This document shows, piece after piece, positions 17,893 through 26,527 of a DNA stretch of 64,000 nucleotides. The translations under genes and the position numbers were made by a program. The stretch covers positions 62,001-126,000 of the forward strand of contig NZ_CP111057.1 of NCBI RefSeq assembly GCF_026250525.1. The letters are read 5' to 3'. The DNA is from Chondrinema litorale. GTDB lineage: Bacteria > Bacteroidota > Bacteroidia > Cytophagales > Flammeovirgaceae. Within the stretch, counting starts at the first letter, position 1; every line of letters starts with the position of its first letter. The notes under the pieces were generated by a model. It was given only the letters and a program-made list of their open reading frames with translations, had not been told where the DNA came from and did not search any database.

Positions 17893-20466
17893 TTAATATT
17901 TTATAAGCTTGGCCAGTTGCCAACTATTATCTGCGTAAACTTTAATAAGGTAAACACCTTTTGGCCAGTTTGTACCTAGTTTAATGCTGTTAGAAAATGT
18001 GATTTCTTGAATTAGTTTTCCTTGTGAGGTGTAAACCTTAGCAACACCTTGTTTCACATTTTCAATTTGGAAATAATCTGTAAATGGATTCGGGTAGGTA
18101 AACATACCATCTTCTGAAATCTCATCTCCAATTGCTGTTACATCTTCGTCGTCAGGGTCTTCATCATCTGGATTTTGTACTACATCCTCATCTACCGATA
18201 AAGTATCTGTACCAGATTCTGCAAAGGCAAATCCCCTACCTGCTGTAGACATATAAACCTTCCCAAATACATTGTTATCTCCCAAAATCATAGAGGTATT
18301 ACCCAAACCTCCGTATTCATGCGCATCGTCATTAATTCTAAACCAACTCTCCCCCTTGTCTGTAGAGCGATACATTCCCTCAATTTCATTTCTCACTCCC
18401 CATACAAACAAGGTAGGATAATCTGAGTCAGTTGCTGCTTTGCCCAAACTAACGGCTTGAGCATTTATGTTATCGATTGTTGTAGTTCCTCCATTTTTAT
18501 AATGGCTGAGTCCGCCTGCATTGAGTGCAACCCAGAAATCTGCGGTAGTATCTTGATTAACTGCTAAATGTGCAGAACCACTTGTGCCTATACTTGCTAA
18601 TTCTGTTACTTGTGGTTGCCCTTGGTTAGGATAATAAAACTTAAATATTTTACCTTTTGCACTGGAATAAATATAAAACGTTCTTGGCTCAATAGGATCA
18701 GTATAAGGATGACCACCACTTATAGAACCGTAACTGCTATTCCAGAAATTACTCCAAGATGCACCCCAATCGGTTGTAGCATACATTTTATTGATAACCG
18801 TTGCGCCACCTTCGTAACCGGGTATCCAAACTACCACATGCGTTTCTCCATCTGATGATACAGCCACACGACCACTGGTAAACTCTCCCGGTAAGCTTTC
18901 AAAAACTGTCCAGTTTGCTCCTTGATCTAGTGAATAATAAAGCGAACCATTTGAACTGCCAGCTCTCACCAACACCTCTGTATTTTGTGGAGAGTAAGCC
19001 AAACCGGTTGATGAACCCATATTTGGAGCATGCCTCGCTCCTGCTGGATATTCATAAACATCTTGGTGCACCCAACCATCGTAATCTGCCACGATAGAAA
19101 CAAAAGGGCCATTTGGTATACTCACCATATCGTATGGCACTGTTTCTTCGATTCCATCTACACTAAATTTGAGTGTAGGTGATTCGGCTGTTGTTAAACT
19201 GTCTATCATGAAAATGCCATTACCAGAAGTTAAAAACAATCGCTCACTATTAAATGGATCGAGTTCGGCACTGCCAACCCAGTGTAAATTATGGCCAGAA
19301 ATCCAGTTTACACCATTGTTATCCAGTTTGGTTGGATTGTCGCCTTCAAAAATATTTTGCCAGTTTTCTCCACCATCTTCACTCACAAAAACTCTATCTC
19401 CCCAAGCCGAAGAACCATCTGTATAAACCTGTTGCTGGCTCCAATGATTGATGGTGCTACACACCAAACGGTTGTTGTTATTCGGATCAATTGAAATACC
19501 GCCGTAGCATCCAACTGTATTTGGTTCAATTAATAAATCAATCGGTGAAATGTTTTTCCACTCTCCACTTACCGTATTGTAGCTAAAAACAGCTCCTTTA
19601 TCCATTAGCTCATTTACGCCATCCCAAGTTTGTAAGTGAGGGCCTGCACCATTTGCATAAGTTACATAAAGCATGCTTCCATCTGAAGAAAGTACTGCTC
19701 TATGTGGCATAATATTTCCGGTAGTTGGTGTATCTGGAATTGCCTCCCAGTTTGCTCCACCATCTTTAGAAACATACATGTTTTCGCCAGTTTGAGAACA
19801 GCCCGCATAAATTGTCTGTGTGGCTTCTCCCAATTCGGCAGAATTTTTATCAAATACTAAAAAACTAACTCCATTTAAATTGGGTGTAGAGGTTACAGGA
19901 AAGCTTTCAATTTGTGTCCATGTAGCAGCACTGTCGGTGCTTTTCCATAAACCATTTTTTCTGGTGCCATAAAACAAGATGTTGCCTTTGTTAGGATCAA
20001 CCATCAGTTTTTCACCAGTTTGTCTTCCCATGCCATTGCCGTGGATGTACAAGTTGACTGACACTTTTTCGAAGGTTTCTCCATAATCATCAGAGATGAG
20101 AATAGATTGACCCGGCCAGCTATAACCTGAAAGTCCGGCAGCAATATAAAGCCTGTTAGGTGAGTTAGGATCGATTGCGATACTCTCAACACCTAACAAG
20201 GCTTTTTCATCCTCAGATACCCAATCCAATAACGGAAGCCATTTTTGGTTTGTGTCATTCCATCTATAAGCTCCTCCAACATCTGTTCGTGCATAAAATA
20301 AATTCTGTTCTGTAGGGCAAGCAATTACGCCCGATACAAAACCACCTCCGCCAATCTTCACATTGCTCCATTCTCCTTTAATCGCATTTTGGGCATACAA
20401 GCTCCCAAAAGCTGTTAAAGTTAGCACGAACAATAAGTTAGTTATTTTTAATATTTTCATTTTCAA
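17893..20466 (-). CDS. GH74 xyloglucanase with T9SS sorting domain
   Basis: An 857-residue secreted endo-xyloglucanase. After a signal peptide (to about residue 25) come the two seven-bladed propellers of family GH74. The N-terminal signature is SGVIACPTEQNLFYARTDVG, with D62 as one catalytic Asp candidate. The second lies in VADYDGWVHQDV (D461 or D463). Many Asp-box-like turns (SKDGGANWEAI, STDKGESWFRI) mark the blades. An acidic linker (NPDDEDPDDEDVTA) precedes a C-terminal type A sorting domain from FTYPNPFTDYF to the end. The enzyme should therefore be exported by type IX secretion and either attached to the surface or released. It lies next to a GH31 and a SusCD pair, supporting xyloglucan as substrate. 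Confidence 0.93.
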   Translation of the reverse strand: MKMKILKITNLLFVLTLTAFGSLYAQNAIKGEWSNVKIGGGGFVSGVIACPTEQNLFYARTDVGGAYRWNDTNQKWLPLLDWVSEDEKALLGVESIAIDPNSPNRLYIAAGLSGYSWPGQSILISDDYGETFEKVSVNLYIHGNGMGRQTGEKLMVDPNKGNILFYGTRKNGLWKSTDSAATWTQIESFPVTSTPNLNGVSFLVFDKNSAELGEATQTIYAGCSQTGENMYVSKDGGANWEAIPDTPTTGNIMPHRAVLSSDGSMLYVTYANGAGPHLQTWDGVNELMDKGAVFSYNTVSGEWKNISPIDLLIEPNTVGCYGGISIDPNNNNRLVCSTINHWSQQQVYTDGSSAWGDRVFVSEDGGENWQNIFEGDNPTKLDNNGVNWISGHNLHWVGSAELDPFNSERLFLTSGNGIFMIDSLTTAESPTLKFSVDGIEETVPYDMVSIPNGPFVSIVADYDGWVHQDVYEYPAGARHAPNMGSSTGLAYSPQNTEVLVRAGSSNGSLYYSLDQGANWTVFESLPGEFTSGRVAVSSDGETHVVVWIPGYEGGATVINKMYATTDWGASWSNFWNSSYGSISGGHPYTDPIEPRTFYIYSSAKGKIFKFYYPNQGQPQVTELASIGTSGSAHLAVNQDTTADFWVALNAGGLSHYKNGGTTTIDNINAQAVSLGKAATDSDYPTLFVWGVRNEIEGMYRSTDKGESWFRINDDAHEYGGLGNTSMILGDNNVFGKVYMSTAGRGFAFAESGTDTLSVDEDVVQNPDDEDPDDEDVTAIGDEISEDGMFTYPNPFTDYFQIENVKQGVAKVYTSQGKLIQEITFSNSIKLGTNWPKGVYLIKVYADNSWQLAKLIKY

Positions 20467-20504
20467 TGGTATATGTTAGTAATTTTCAATAGAATAATTG
20501 ATTG

Positions 20505-23333
20505 CTATTCCATTATTACTTTTTGCTCTGTTCCATCGTATTTTACTTCTTTATAATCTGCTTTTTCATCATACAATGAAACTCCATTCGCTTTTGAAGC
20601 AAACACAACTCTAAAAGTTCTGTCTTTCAACATACCTTCAAACTCTCCTTTTCTAGCGCCAATGGTAAGTGTTTTTTCTGCCTCACTCCATGTTAATGGA
20701 ATTTCTGTAAAAGCACCATTCTCATAGTTGTAGTTAGTGCCTTCATCCTCGTATATTTCAAAAGTTGCATCATCACCAGTGTAAACCACCAAAGTAATTG
20801 GGTCTGCTGGTTTCTGCGTTGTGTATTCTATTTCAGGACCGAAAGGAAGAATTGAACCTGCTTTTATAAACATTGGCATATCTTCGTAAGGAGCATCAGC
20901 AATAATTTTTTGACCTCCCTCTAAGAATTGACCTGTGTTGCCATTGTACCAACCTTTAGATGCAGGCAAGTAAACATCTCTTTTTCTTGCTTTGTATTCA
21001 TATACTGGAGCTACCATAATTGATGGCCCGAACATGAACTGGTCACCTATATTATATACTTTCGCATCGTCGGTAAAATCCATAGCCAAACCACGCATAA
21101 TGGTGTAGTCTTTTGTATATGTCCAACCGGCTAAACTATAGATGTATGGCATTAAGCTATATCTTAACTTGTTGTACTTGAGTATAGATTTGTATGCCGG
21201 GTGATCTTCTGGTGCTATGTTGAATATTTCACGATAAGGATACTGACCATGCACACGGAACAACGGTGCAAATGCACCAAACTGGAACCAACGTGTGTTT
21301 AGCTCTCTCCACTCGTTCAAGTCTTCGCTACCTTCTTGTGCTCTTTCGTATCTTTTCTCTACGCAAAAACCACCAATATCCATTGTCCAATAAGGTAAAC
21401 CAGACATCGCAAAGTTGATACCTGCTGAAATTTGGGCTTTCATGTCTTCCCAACGGGTTCCGATGTCACCACTCCAAGTTACTGCTCCATATTTTTGGAT
21501 ACCTGCAAAACCTGATCTGGTTAAGATGAATACTCTCTCGTCATTCTCTAATGCTCTTTGTCCTTCGTAAATACCTTTGGCATTCATTAAAGCGAAAGCA
21601 TTAAAGTACTTGGTTGATGGACCTAAAGCGGTCGGGTTCATTAAGTCTTTTCTGTATTCCAAACTTGCATTTGAAAGTACGTCTGGCTCTGTGGCATCTA
21701 ACCACCAAGCATCAAAACCTTTTGTGTATAATTTATTATTGATCTGTTTCCAGAATAATTTTCTTGCATCTTCGCTGTACGCATCGTAGAAAGAACCGTA
21801 ATAACCCGAGCCAATCCAGTCTTTTACACTGTCTTCTATAGCAGTGCGGTACATCCATCCATTCTCGTCAAATTCTTTGAAGTGCTCAGTTTCTAAATAG
21901 AATTTTGGCCAAACAGAGATCATAATTTGTGCATTATTGTCGTGCACTTCGTCTACCATCGCTTTTGCATCTGGGAAACGGTTTAGATCGAAATCGTGGC
22001 TACCCCATTTGGTTTCTGGCCAGTAAGACCAGTCTAATACGATGTTGTCTAACGGAATATGGCGATCTCTAAATTCGTGAAGTACGTCTAACAATTCTTC
22101 TTGCGTTTTGTATCTCTCACGACTTTGCCAGAAACCCATAGACCATTTAGGCATTACTTGCGCTTTGCCAGTAATTGTTCTGTATTGGCTGATAACTTCA
22201 TCCATGTTATCGCCATACACAAAATAGTATCTGATATCTTGACCCATTTCTGAATAGAAAGAAAGGTCTTTTTGGTTTTCTTCATCAACCGGAGTTAATA
22301 CTTTTAATCCCATGTAAGAAACACCGCCATCTGGAATCCACTCTAGTTTGATGTGTTTTTTCTCTCCCGGTTTTAGGTTAACACTAAATTTAGCTACTGA
22401 TGGGTTCCATGCAGTTCTCCACTTGTAAAACTGTAGTTCACCATCGATCCATAATTTGGTATAACCGGCATAATAACATAAGAATCTGTGTAGGCCTTCT
22501 TCGTTGCCTTCTATGTAGCCTTCCCAAGTAATTTTAGCATTATTAAAATCTACACAATCTGGAAATTTAGAGATTGTAGTAAGGTTTTCGTAATCAATTT
22601 CTTCTTCGTCTCTTTCGATACAAGTATTGTTTGTTTTTGTATCGTGGTAAGTAGCTGTTAATCCACCTGCCTTTTCAGCTTTGTTGTAAAGCTTTAGTGT
22701 GTTGATGTTTGAATATGGGCGTGGGTCGCCAAAACGGGTAAGTGAGTAGTTATCCCAAAGTATTCCGTACTTTTTTGTAGATACTATAAATGGGATTGAA
22801 ACCTTGGTGTTATATTGGAAAAGCTCTTCGTTTTTTCCTTTGTAGTTTATTTCGTCTGCCTGATGTTGACCTAAACCATAAAGCGCTTCGTCTTCTGGTG
22901 AGTCGAACTGTTGGCGAAGTGTGTATCCATTGGTATTGTCTACAGTAATCGGCTCAAAGCTACGACCGTTTGCTTTTTCAGCAATAATTGGTTGATTATC
23001 CAGATCAAAATAACTTACTGTTCCATCTGCCTTAGAAACCTTTACAATTAATTTGGCTGTTTTAATTATTACTTCTGAATCATTCTCTTCTACATCGTAA
23101 TCAACTTTTTTATAATTCTCAGTAGCAATAAGGCTTTTTTCTGTATCAAATTCTCTTGTTGCAGAAGCTTCTACTTTAATAATTCCATCACTAATTACAG
23201 TAAGCCTTGTATGTGGATTTGCATCCTGCCCAGAAGTTGTAACAACTACCTGATCATTTTCCATGATGTAGCTATCCTTACTACAGGCAGCCATCAGAGA
23301 AAAAAGCAGTAGATATAAGATTGTCTTTTTCAT
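20505..23333 (-). CDS. GH31 alpha-xylosidase with PA14 insert, lipoprotein
   Basis: A 942-residue lipoprotein (lipobox LMAAC, Cys17) of glycoside hydrolase family 31. The N-terminal beta domain is interrupted at about 225-345 by a PA14 module (ITWEGYIEGNEEGLHRFLCY), as in the alpha-xylosidases of Cellvibrio and Bacteroides xyloglucan systems. The barrel carries the nucleophile D546 in WWLDATEPD and the acid/base D623 in TWSGDIGTRW. The C-terminal beta domains end in EYKARKRDVYLPA and later strands. It would remove xylose from the non-reducing end of xyloglucan oligosaccharides, in the periplasm or at the outer membrane. It is separated from the upstream binding-protein gene by 178 bases that contain a strong hairpin. 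Confidence 0.93.
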   Translation of the reverse strand: MKKTILYLLLFSLMAACSKDSYIMENDQVVVTTSGQDANPHTRLTVISDGIIKVEASATREFDTEKSLIATENYKKVDYDVEENDSEVIIKTAKLIVKVSKADGTVSYFDLDNQPIIAEKANGRSFEPITVDNTNGYTLRQQFDSPEDEALYGLGQHQADEINYKGKNEELFQYNTKVSIPFIVSTKKYGILWDNYSLTRFGDPRPYSNINTLKLYNKAEKAGGLTATYHDTKTNNTCIERDEEEIDYENLTTISKFPDCVDFNNAKITWEGYIEGNEEGLHRFLCYYAGYTKLWIDGELQFYKWRTAWNPSVAKFSVNLKPGEKKHIKLEWIPDGGVSYMGLKVLTPVDEENQKDLSFYSEMGQDIRYYFVYGDNMDEVISQYRTITGKAQVMPKWSMGFWQSRERYKTQEELLDVLHEFRDRHIPLDNIVLDWSYWPETKWGSHDFDLNRFPDAKAMVDEVHDNNAQIMISVWPKFYLETEHFKEFDENGWMYRTAIEDSVKDWIGSGYYGSFYDAYSEDARKLFWKQINNKLYTKGFDAWWLDATEPDVLSNASLEYRKDLMNPTALGPSTKYFNAFALMNAKGIYEGQRALENDERVFILTRSGFAGIQKYGAVTWSGDIGTRWEDMKAQISAGINFAMSGLPYWTMDIGGFCVEKRYERAQEGSEDLNEWRELNTRWFQFGAFAPLFRVHGQYPYREIFNIAPEDHPAYKSILKYNKLRYSLMPYIYSLAGWTYTKDYTIMRGLAMDFTDDAKVYNIGDQFMFGPSIMVAPVYEYKARKRDVYLPASKGWYNGNTGQFLEGGQKIIADAPYEDMPMFIKAGSILPFGPEIEYTTQKPADPITLVVYTGDDATFEIYEDEGTNYNYENGAFTEIPLTWSEAEKTLTIGARKGEFEGMLKDRTFRVVFASKANGVSLYDEKADYKEVKYDGTEQKVIME

Positions 23334-23379
23334 TATTTATATAATCGTTTGTAAGCTATTGAACACCCTGTTAAAGTCG

Positions 23380-23415
23380 AGAAGAATGTAACCCCCAAGC
23401 GGGGGTTACCCTTCT
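23380..23415. terminator. Strong hairpin inside the xyloglucan operon
   Basis: GTAACCCCC (23388-23396) and GGGGGTTAC (23401-23409) form a perfect 9-bp stem with an AAGC loop. AGAAG and CTTCT extend it by 5 bp beyond a small bulge. It lies between the glycan-binding protein gene and the GH31 gene, both on the minus strand. There is no T run, so it looks more like an RNA stability or partial-termination element than a full terminator. It could set a higher level of the SusCD-binding-protein mRNA than of the enzyme mRNA. Confidence 0.6.
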
Positions 23416-23511
23416 ATTGTTTTATGTATTTCTATTTAGCTGGTTGATAGTCTATATTTTTATTAATTGAAATCATATCAGTGTGTGATTCTCTGACGAT
23501 TTCTATAGTTA

Positions 23512-24891
23512 TTATTCTACTACAAAATGGAATACCATGTATTGTGCACTTTCAGTATCTCTTTGCCCAAACCAAATATCTGTTACCTCAGAATCTACCA
23601 CAGTCGTTTTAATAATTTTCCATTCGTTGTCTGCTGTGGTTGTGGCAACTACCCAAGTACCAATGCTGAAACTTGGAGTTACATCAGCAAAAGTGATCAC
23701 ATTTGTACTTTCATTTACTGTATAAGTACCAGTGGTTGAAACACCTTCATTATCAGTTACTGTAACACTACCATTTGCAGAGAACTGGATTTGAGCAGAA
23801 GAAATACCATCTACGTCTGCTTCAGTATATCCTGCCCATTCTGGATAATCACTAATGTTTTCCCAACCATTTAAGATTTCACCTTCTATTGAAGCCCAAT
23901 CGAATGGTGATGTGGTACTAAGCTTCCATGTTTTAGTATTGGTTACTCCAATTGCATCTGAAGCAGTACCATCTCCTAAATCTACTTCTATTTCTGGATC
24001 ACCAGTTTCTTCTGGTGACCAACTATCTGCATAATCTTTAGAGATATAATTATAGATTAACAATGCAGCACCTTCACCAGATAATGCAGGATCACGCAAA
24101 GCAGCAAGTTGCATGGTATTTTCAGTTAAGCTGATGATTTTTAAATCTCCCCAGTTAATTACATTACCATCGTTACCAGAATCGTGCAATGGCTCTGCAT
24201 CTGTCATACTCAGTGTTTTTGCATCTGCATCCAAGAAATAAGTACCTGTTTCATTAGTACCCAACATCGGATTGTTTACAGTAGCAGTTGCGTTTCCGGC
24301 CAAGCTAAATGTCATGCTTCCGTAATCGCCAGCATCCATTAACCATGAATTACCAGGGTAGTCTGGCTCCCAGCTCCAGCAATCAACTTCATCTTCGCAA
24401 GCATTACCATATCCATAGCTAGTACCTGCATAGTAAAGCGGGCCAGCAAAATATTTACTTACTGCATCTGCATCGAGATCAAGATACCAAGTTTTTTCGC
24501 TACCTACGCCACCAGTTAGTAAATCCCACATTGGGTCGTCTACATAACTTAAGTTAGTAGTAGTAACTTCTATAGTAAATGTATCTGCTTGCACAAATCC
24601 ACCATCACTTTGTACACCGTAAACAAATTTGTATATTCCCGGAAATGCCAACTTTACAGAATCTACCACTTTAGTTGATCTACCCATTGGAGTAACCCAA
24701 AGAGGCGTTAAACCTTGATTCTGGCTTTCCAGAATAATAGTGTTCGGGTCTGAGCTGTCTGGAGTAATTGAGTATTGTAGGTCACTCTTAGAAATTAAGC
24801 TACCTAACTCATATTCCTCAGGCGTACAAGCATTTAAGAATACCACTGCCAATATCAGCAGTGCCCACAATTTATTTATGTTATTTTTCAT
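23512..24891 (-). CDS. Surface glycan-binding lipoprotein (SusE/F position)
   Basis: A 459-residue lipoprotein (lipobox LNAC, Cys22). After an Ig/PKD-like segment (FPGIYKFVYGVQSDGGFVQADTFTIEV) come two tandem beta-rich domains that share a pattern: one starts at KTWYLDLDADAVSKYF and the other at KTWKLSTTSPFDWASIEG. Each has a later motif of the form TGTYxxxxxTxxxTxxD. Many Trp, Tyr and Asp residues suit sugar binding. It sits directly after SusD, the usual place for the non-catalytic surface glycan-binding protein that helps SusCD capture the polysaccharide. Binding to xyloglucan is inferred from context. Confidence 0.78.
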   Translation of the reverse strand: MKNNINKLWALLILAVVFLNACTPEEYELGSLISKSDLQYSITPDSSDPNTIILESQNQGLTPLWVTPMGRSTKVVDSVKLAFPGIYKFVYGVQSDGGFVQADTFTIEVTTTNLSYVDDPMWDLLTGGVGSEKTWYLDLDADAVSKYFAGPLYYAGTSYGYGNACEDEVDCWSWEPDYPGNSWLMDAGDYGSMTFSLAGNATATVNNPMLGTNETGTYFLDADAKTLSMTDAEPLHDSGNDGNVINWGDLKIISLTENTMQLAALRDPALSGEGAALLIYNYISKDYADSWSPEETGDPEIEVDLGDGTASDAIGVTNTKTWKLSTTSPFDWASIEGEILNGWENISDYPEWAGYTEADVDGISSAQIQFSANGSVTVTDNEGVSTTGTYTVNESTNVITFADVTPSFSIGTWVVATTTADNEWKIIKTTVVDSEVTDIWFGQRDTESAQYMVFHFVVE

Positions 24892-24920
24892 TTTTCTATA
24901 TTTTTAGAGTTAAGTGGAGA

Positions 24921-26516
24921 TTATTCCCATCCTGCATTTTGTTCCAAAACACCATCAGATTGGGTAATCTGGTTTTGAGGAATCATCTGGAAACCTCTGG
25001 TTTTAGTTACATCACTTGCCTCTATCGATTTAGATTCTGATACTCCACCGTTCATTACAGTTAAGTTATCATCAATTGCTGCTGCTGCAACATCCACACC
25101 TTGACGTAATAAATCCCAATATCTCAAGCCTTCAAAAGCAAACTCAAGTCTACGCTCAGCCATAATGTTAGCTTGCGTTAAAGCTTTTGTACCTAAACCA
25201 GCACGCTGACGAATCATATCATAATATGTTTGTCCGTTTGCGCTGCCTAACTCTGCTGCCATTAACAATACATCTGCATATCTGATTACTACAAAATCTT
25301 GGAACTGACCAATTTGGAAATCGGTAGCACCATTTGCAACTGCTACATCTGTTCCATCTGGGTTTGCCAGTGGCGTGTATTTTTTGTTTGTATAACCAGT
25401 GTACTCGCGTTGGTCAGAATTATCAAATTCAAGTCCTTCTTCTGCAATTGCAATGATAGACGATTCTTTACGCGTGTCGTTTGCAGTATAAGCTGCATAC
25501 AATTCTGGATTTACAGTACATGCTCCCCAGCCTCTTCCGTAAGGGCTAAAAGCTTGTGCACGTAATCCAAGCATTACTAACCAGTGGTTACCATCTGTGT
25601 TACCATCGTAATCTGAAGTAATGTTGTATTTGATAGCAAATATGGTTTCTGCATTGTCTTTACCTGCGTAAGTAGTTTCAAGAGTTTCACCATCTTCACT
25701 AATTTCAGAAGATGCTGCTGGCCATAAGTCTGGGTATTCACTAATTAATGAATAATATCCACTAGCAATTACTTCTTCTAATCCTGCTAATACTTCTGCT
25801 TTAGAAACTAATCCTACTAAATCATCTGAACTGTAATAACCTGTATAGAATAAAAATACTCTAGCTAAAAGTGATTTAGCCGCCCATCTGTTCACTCTAC
25901 CAGCTTCTACAGTTTCTGGTGCATTTTCAGCAACATATAATAGGTCTTCTGTAATTACAGAGTAAATTTCATCTGGTTCAGACTGAGGGATGTTACCATC
26001 TTGTGGCTCAGTTAATAAAGGAACTCTCTCAAAAAGACGAACCATATCAAAGTAAACATAAGCTCTTAAAAATCTAGCTTGTGCTTCAATATTAGCTCTG
26101 TAATCTTCGTCTCCTTCCCAGTCGATATCGTCCATTTTAGAAAGAAGCATATTGCAACGGAAAATCGCTTTATACGAATTGATCCAGTTATTATCGAATA
26201 TGTTTACTTCGCCAGAAGAACGATTTAAGTCGAACTCATCTATTACCTGATAGCCATAACTATCGTTGTTTCCTGTACCTCCGTAGCAGTTATCTGATAA
26301 TACTTCAGATGCAACAGGGAACGCTACTCCACTTGCGTAAAGCTGCTGAATACCATCGTAGCAACCAATAATTGCTTCTTCGGCATCATCTATAGTTTGG
26401 TAATAGTTTCCATCTGTAAGCCCAATAGTTGGCTCACTGTCGAGGAAGCTGTCTGAACAATTTGTCAGCGAAAATGCTCCCAGAATTGTTAATAAGTATA
26501 TTTTTATATTTTTCAT
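24921..26516 (-). CDS. SusD/RagB-family nutrient-binding lipoprotein (xyloglucan locus)
   Basis: A 531-residue outer-membrane lipoprotein (signal ending LTNC, Cys20). The SusD fold is shown by the helical TPR-like start (TIDDAEEAIIGCYDGIQQLY), EAQARFLRAYVYFDMVRLF and a C-terminal ERRLEFAFEGLRYWDLLRQG, all hallmarks of the family. It forms the lid over the SusC channel and hands oligosaccharides into it. It starts 11 bases after the SusC stop and is clearly in the same operon. Confidence 0.95.
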   Translation of the reverse strand: MKNIKIYLLTILGAFSLTNCSDSFLDSEPTIGLTDGNYYQTIDDAEEAIIGCYDGIQQLYASGVAFPVASEVLSDNCYGGTGNNDSYGYQVIDEFDLNRSSGEVNIFDNNWINSYKAIFRCNMLLSKMDDIDWEGDEDYRANIEAQARFLRAYVYFDMVRLFERVPLLTEPQDGNIPQSEPDEIYSVITEDLLYVAENAPETVEAGRVNRWAAKSLLARVFLFYTGYYSSDDLVGLVSKAEVLAGLEEVIASGYYSLISEYPDLWPAASSEISEDGETLETTYAGKDNAETIFAIKYNITSDYDGNTDGNHWLVMLGLRAQAFSPYGRGWGACTVNPELYAAYTANDTRKESSIIAIAEEGLEFDNSDQREYTGYTNKKYTPLANPDGTDVAVANGATDFQIGQFQDFVVIRYADVLLMAAELGSANGQTYYDMIRQRAGLGTKALTQANIMAERRLEFAFEGLRYWDLLRQGVDVAAAAIDDNLTVMNGGVSESKSIEASDVTKTRGFQMIPQNQITQSDGVLEQNAGWE

Positions 26517-26527
26517 TGCTTCAAATT

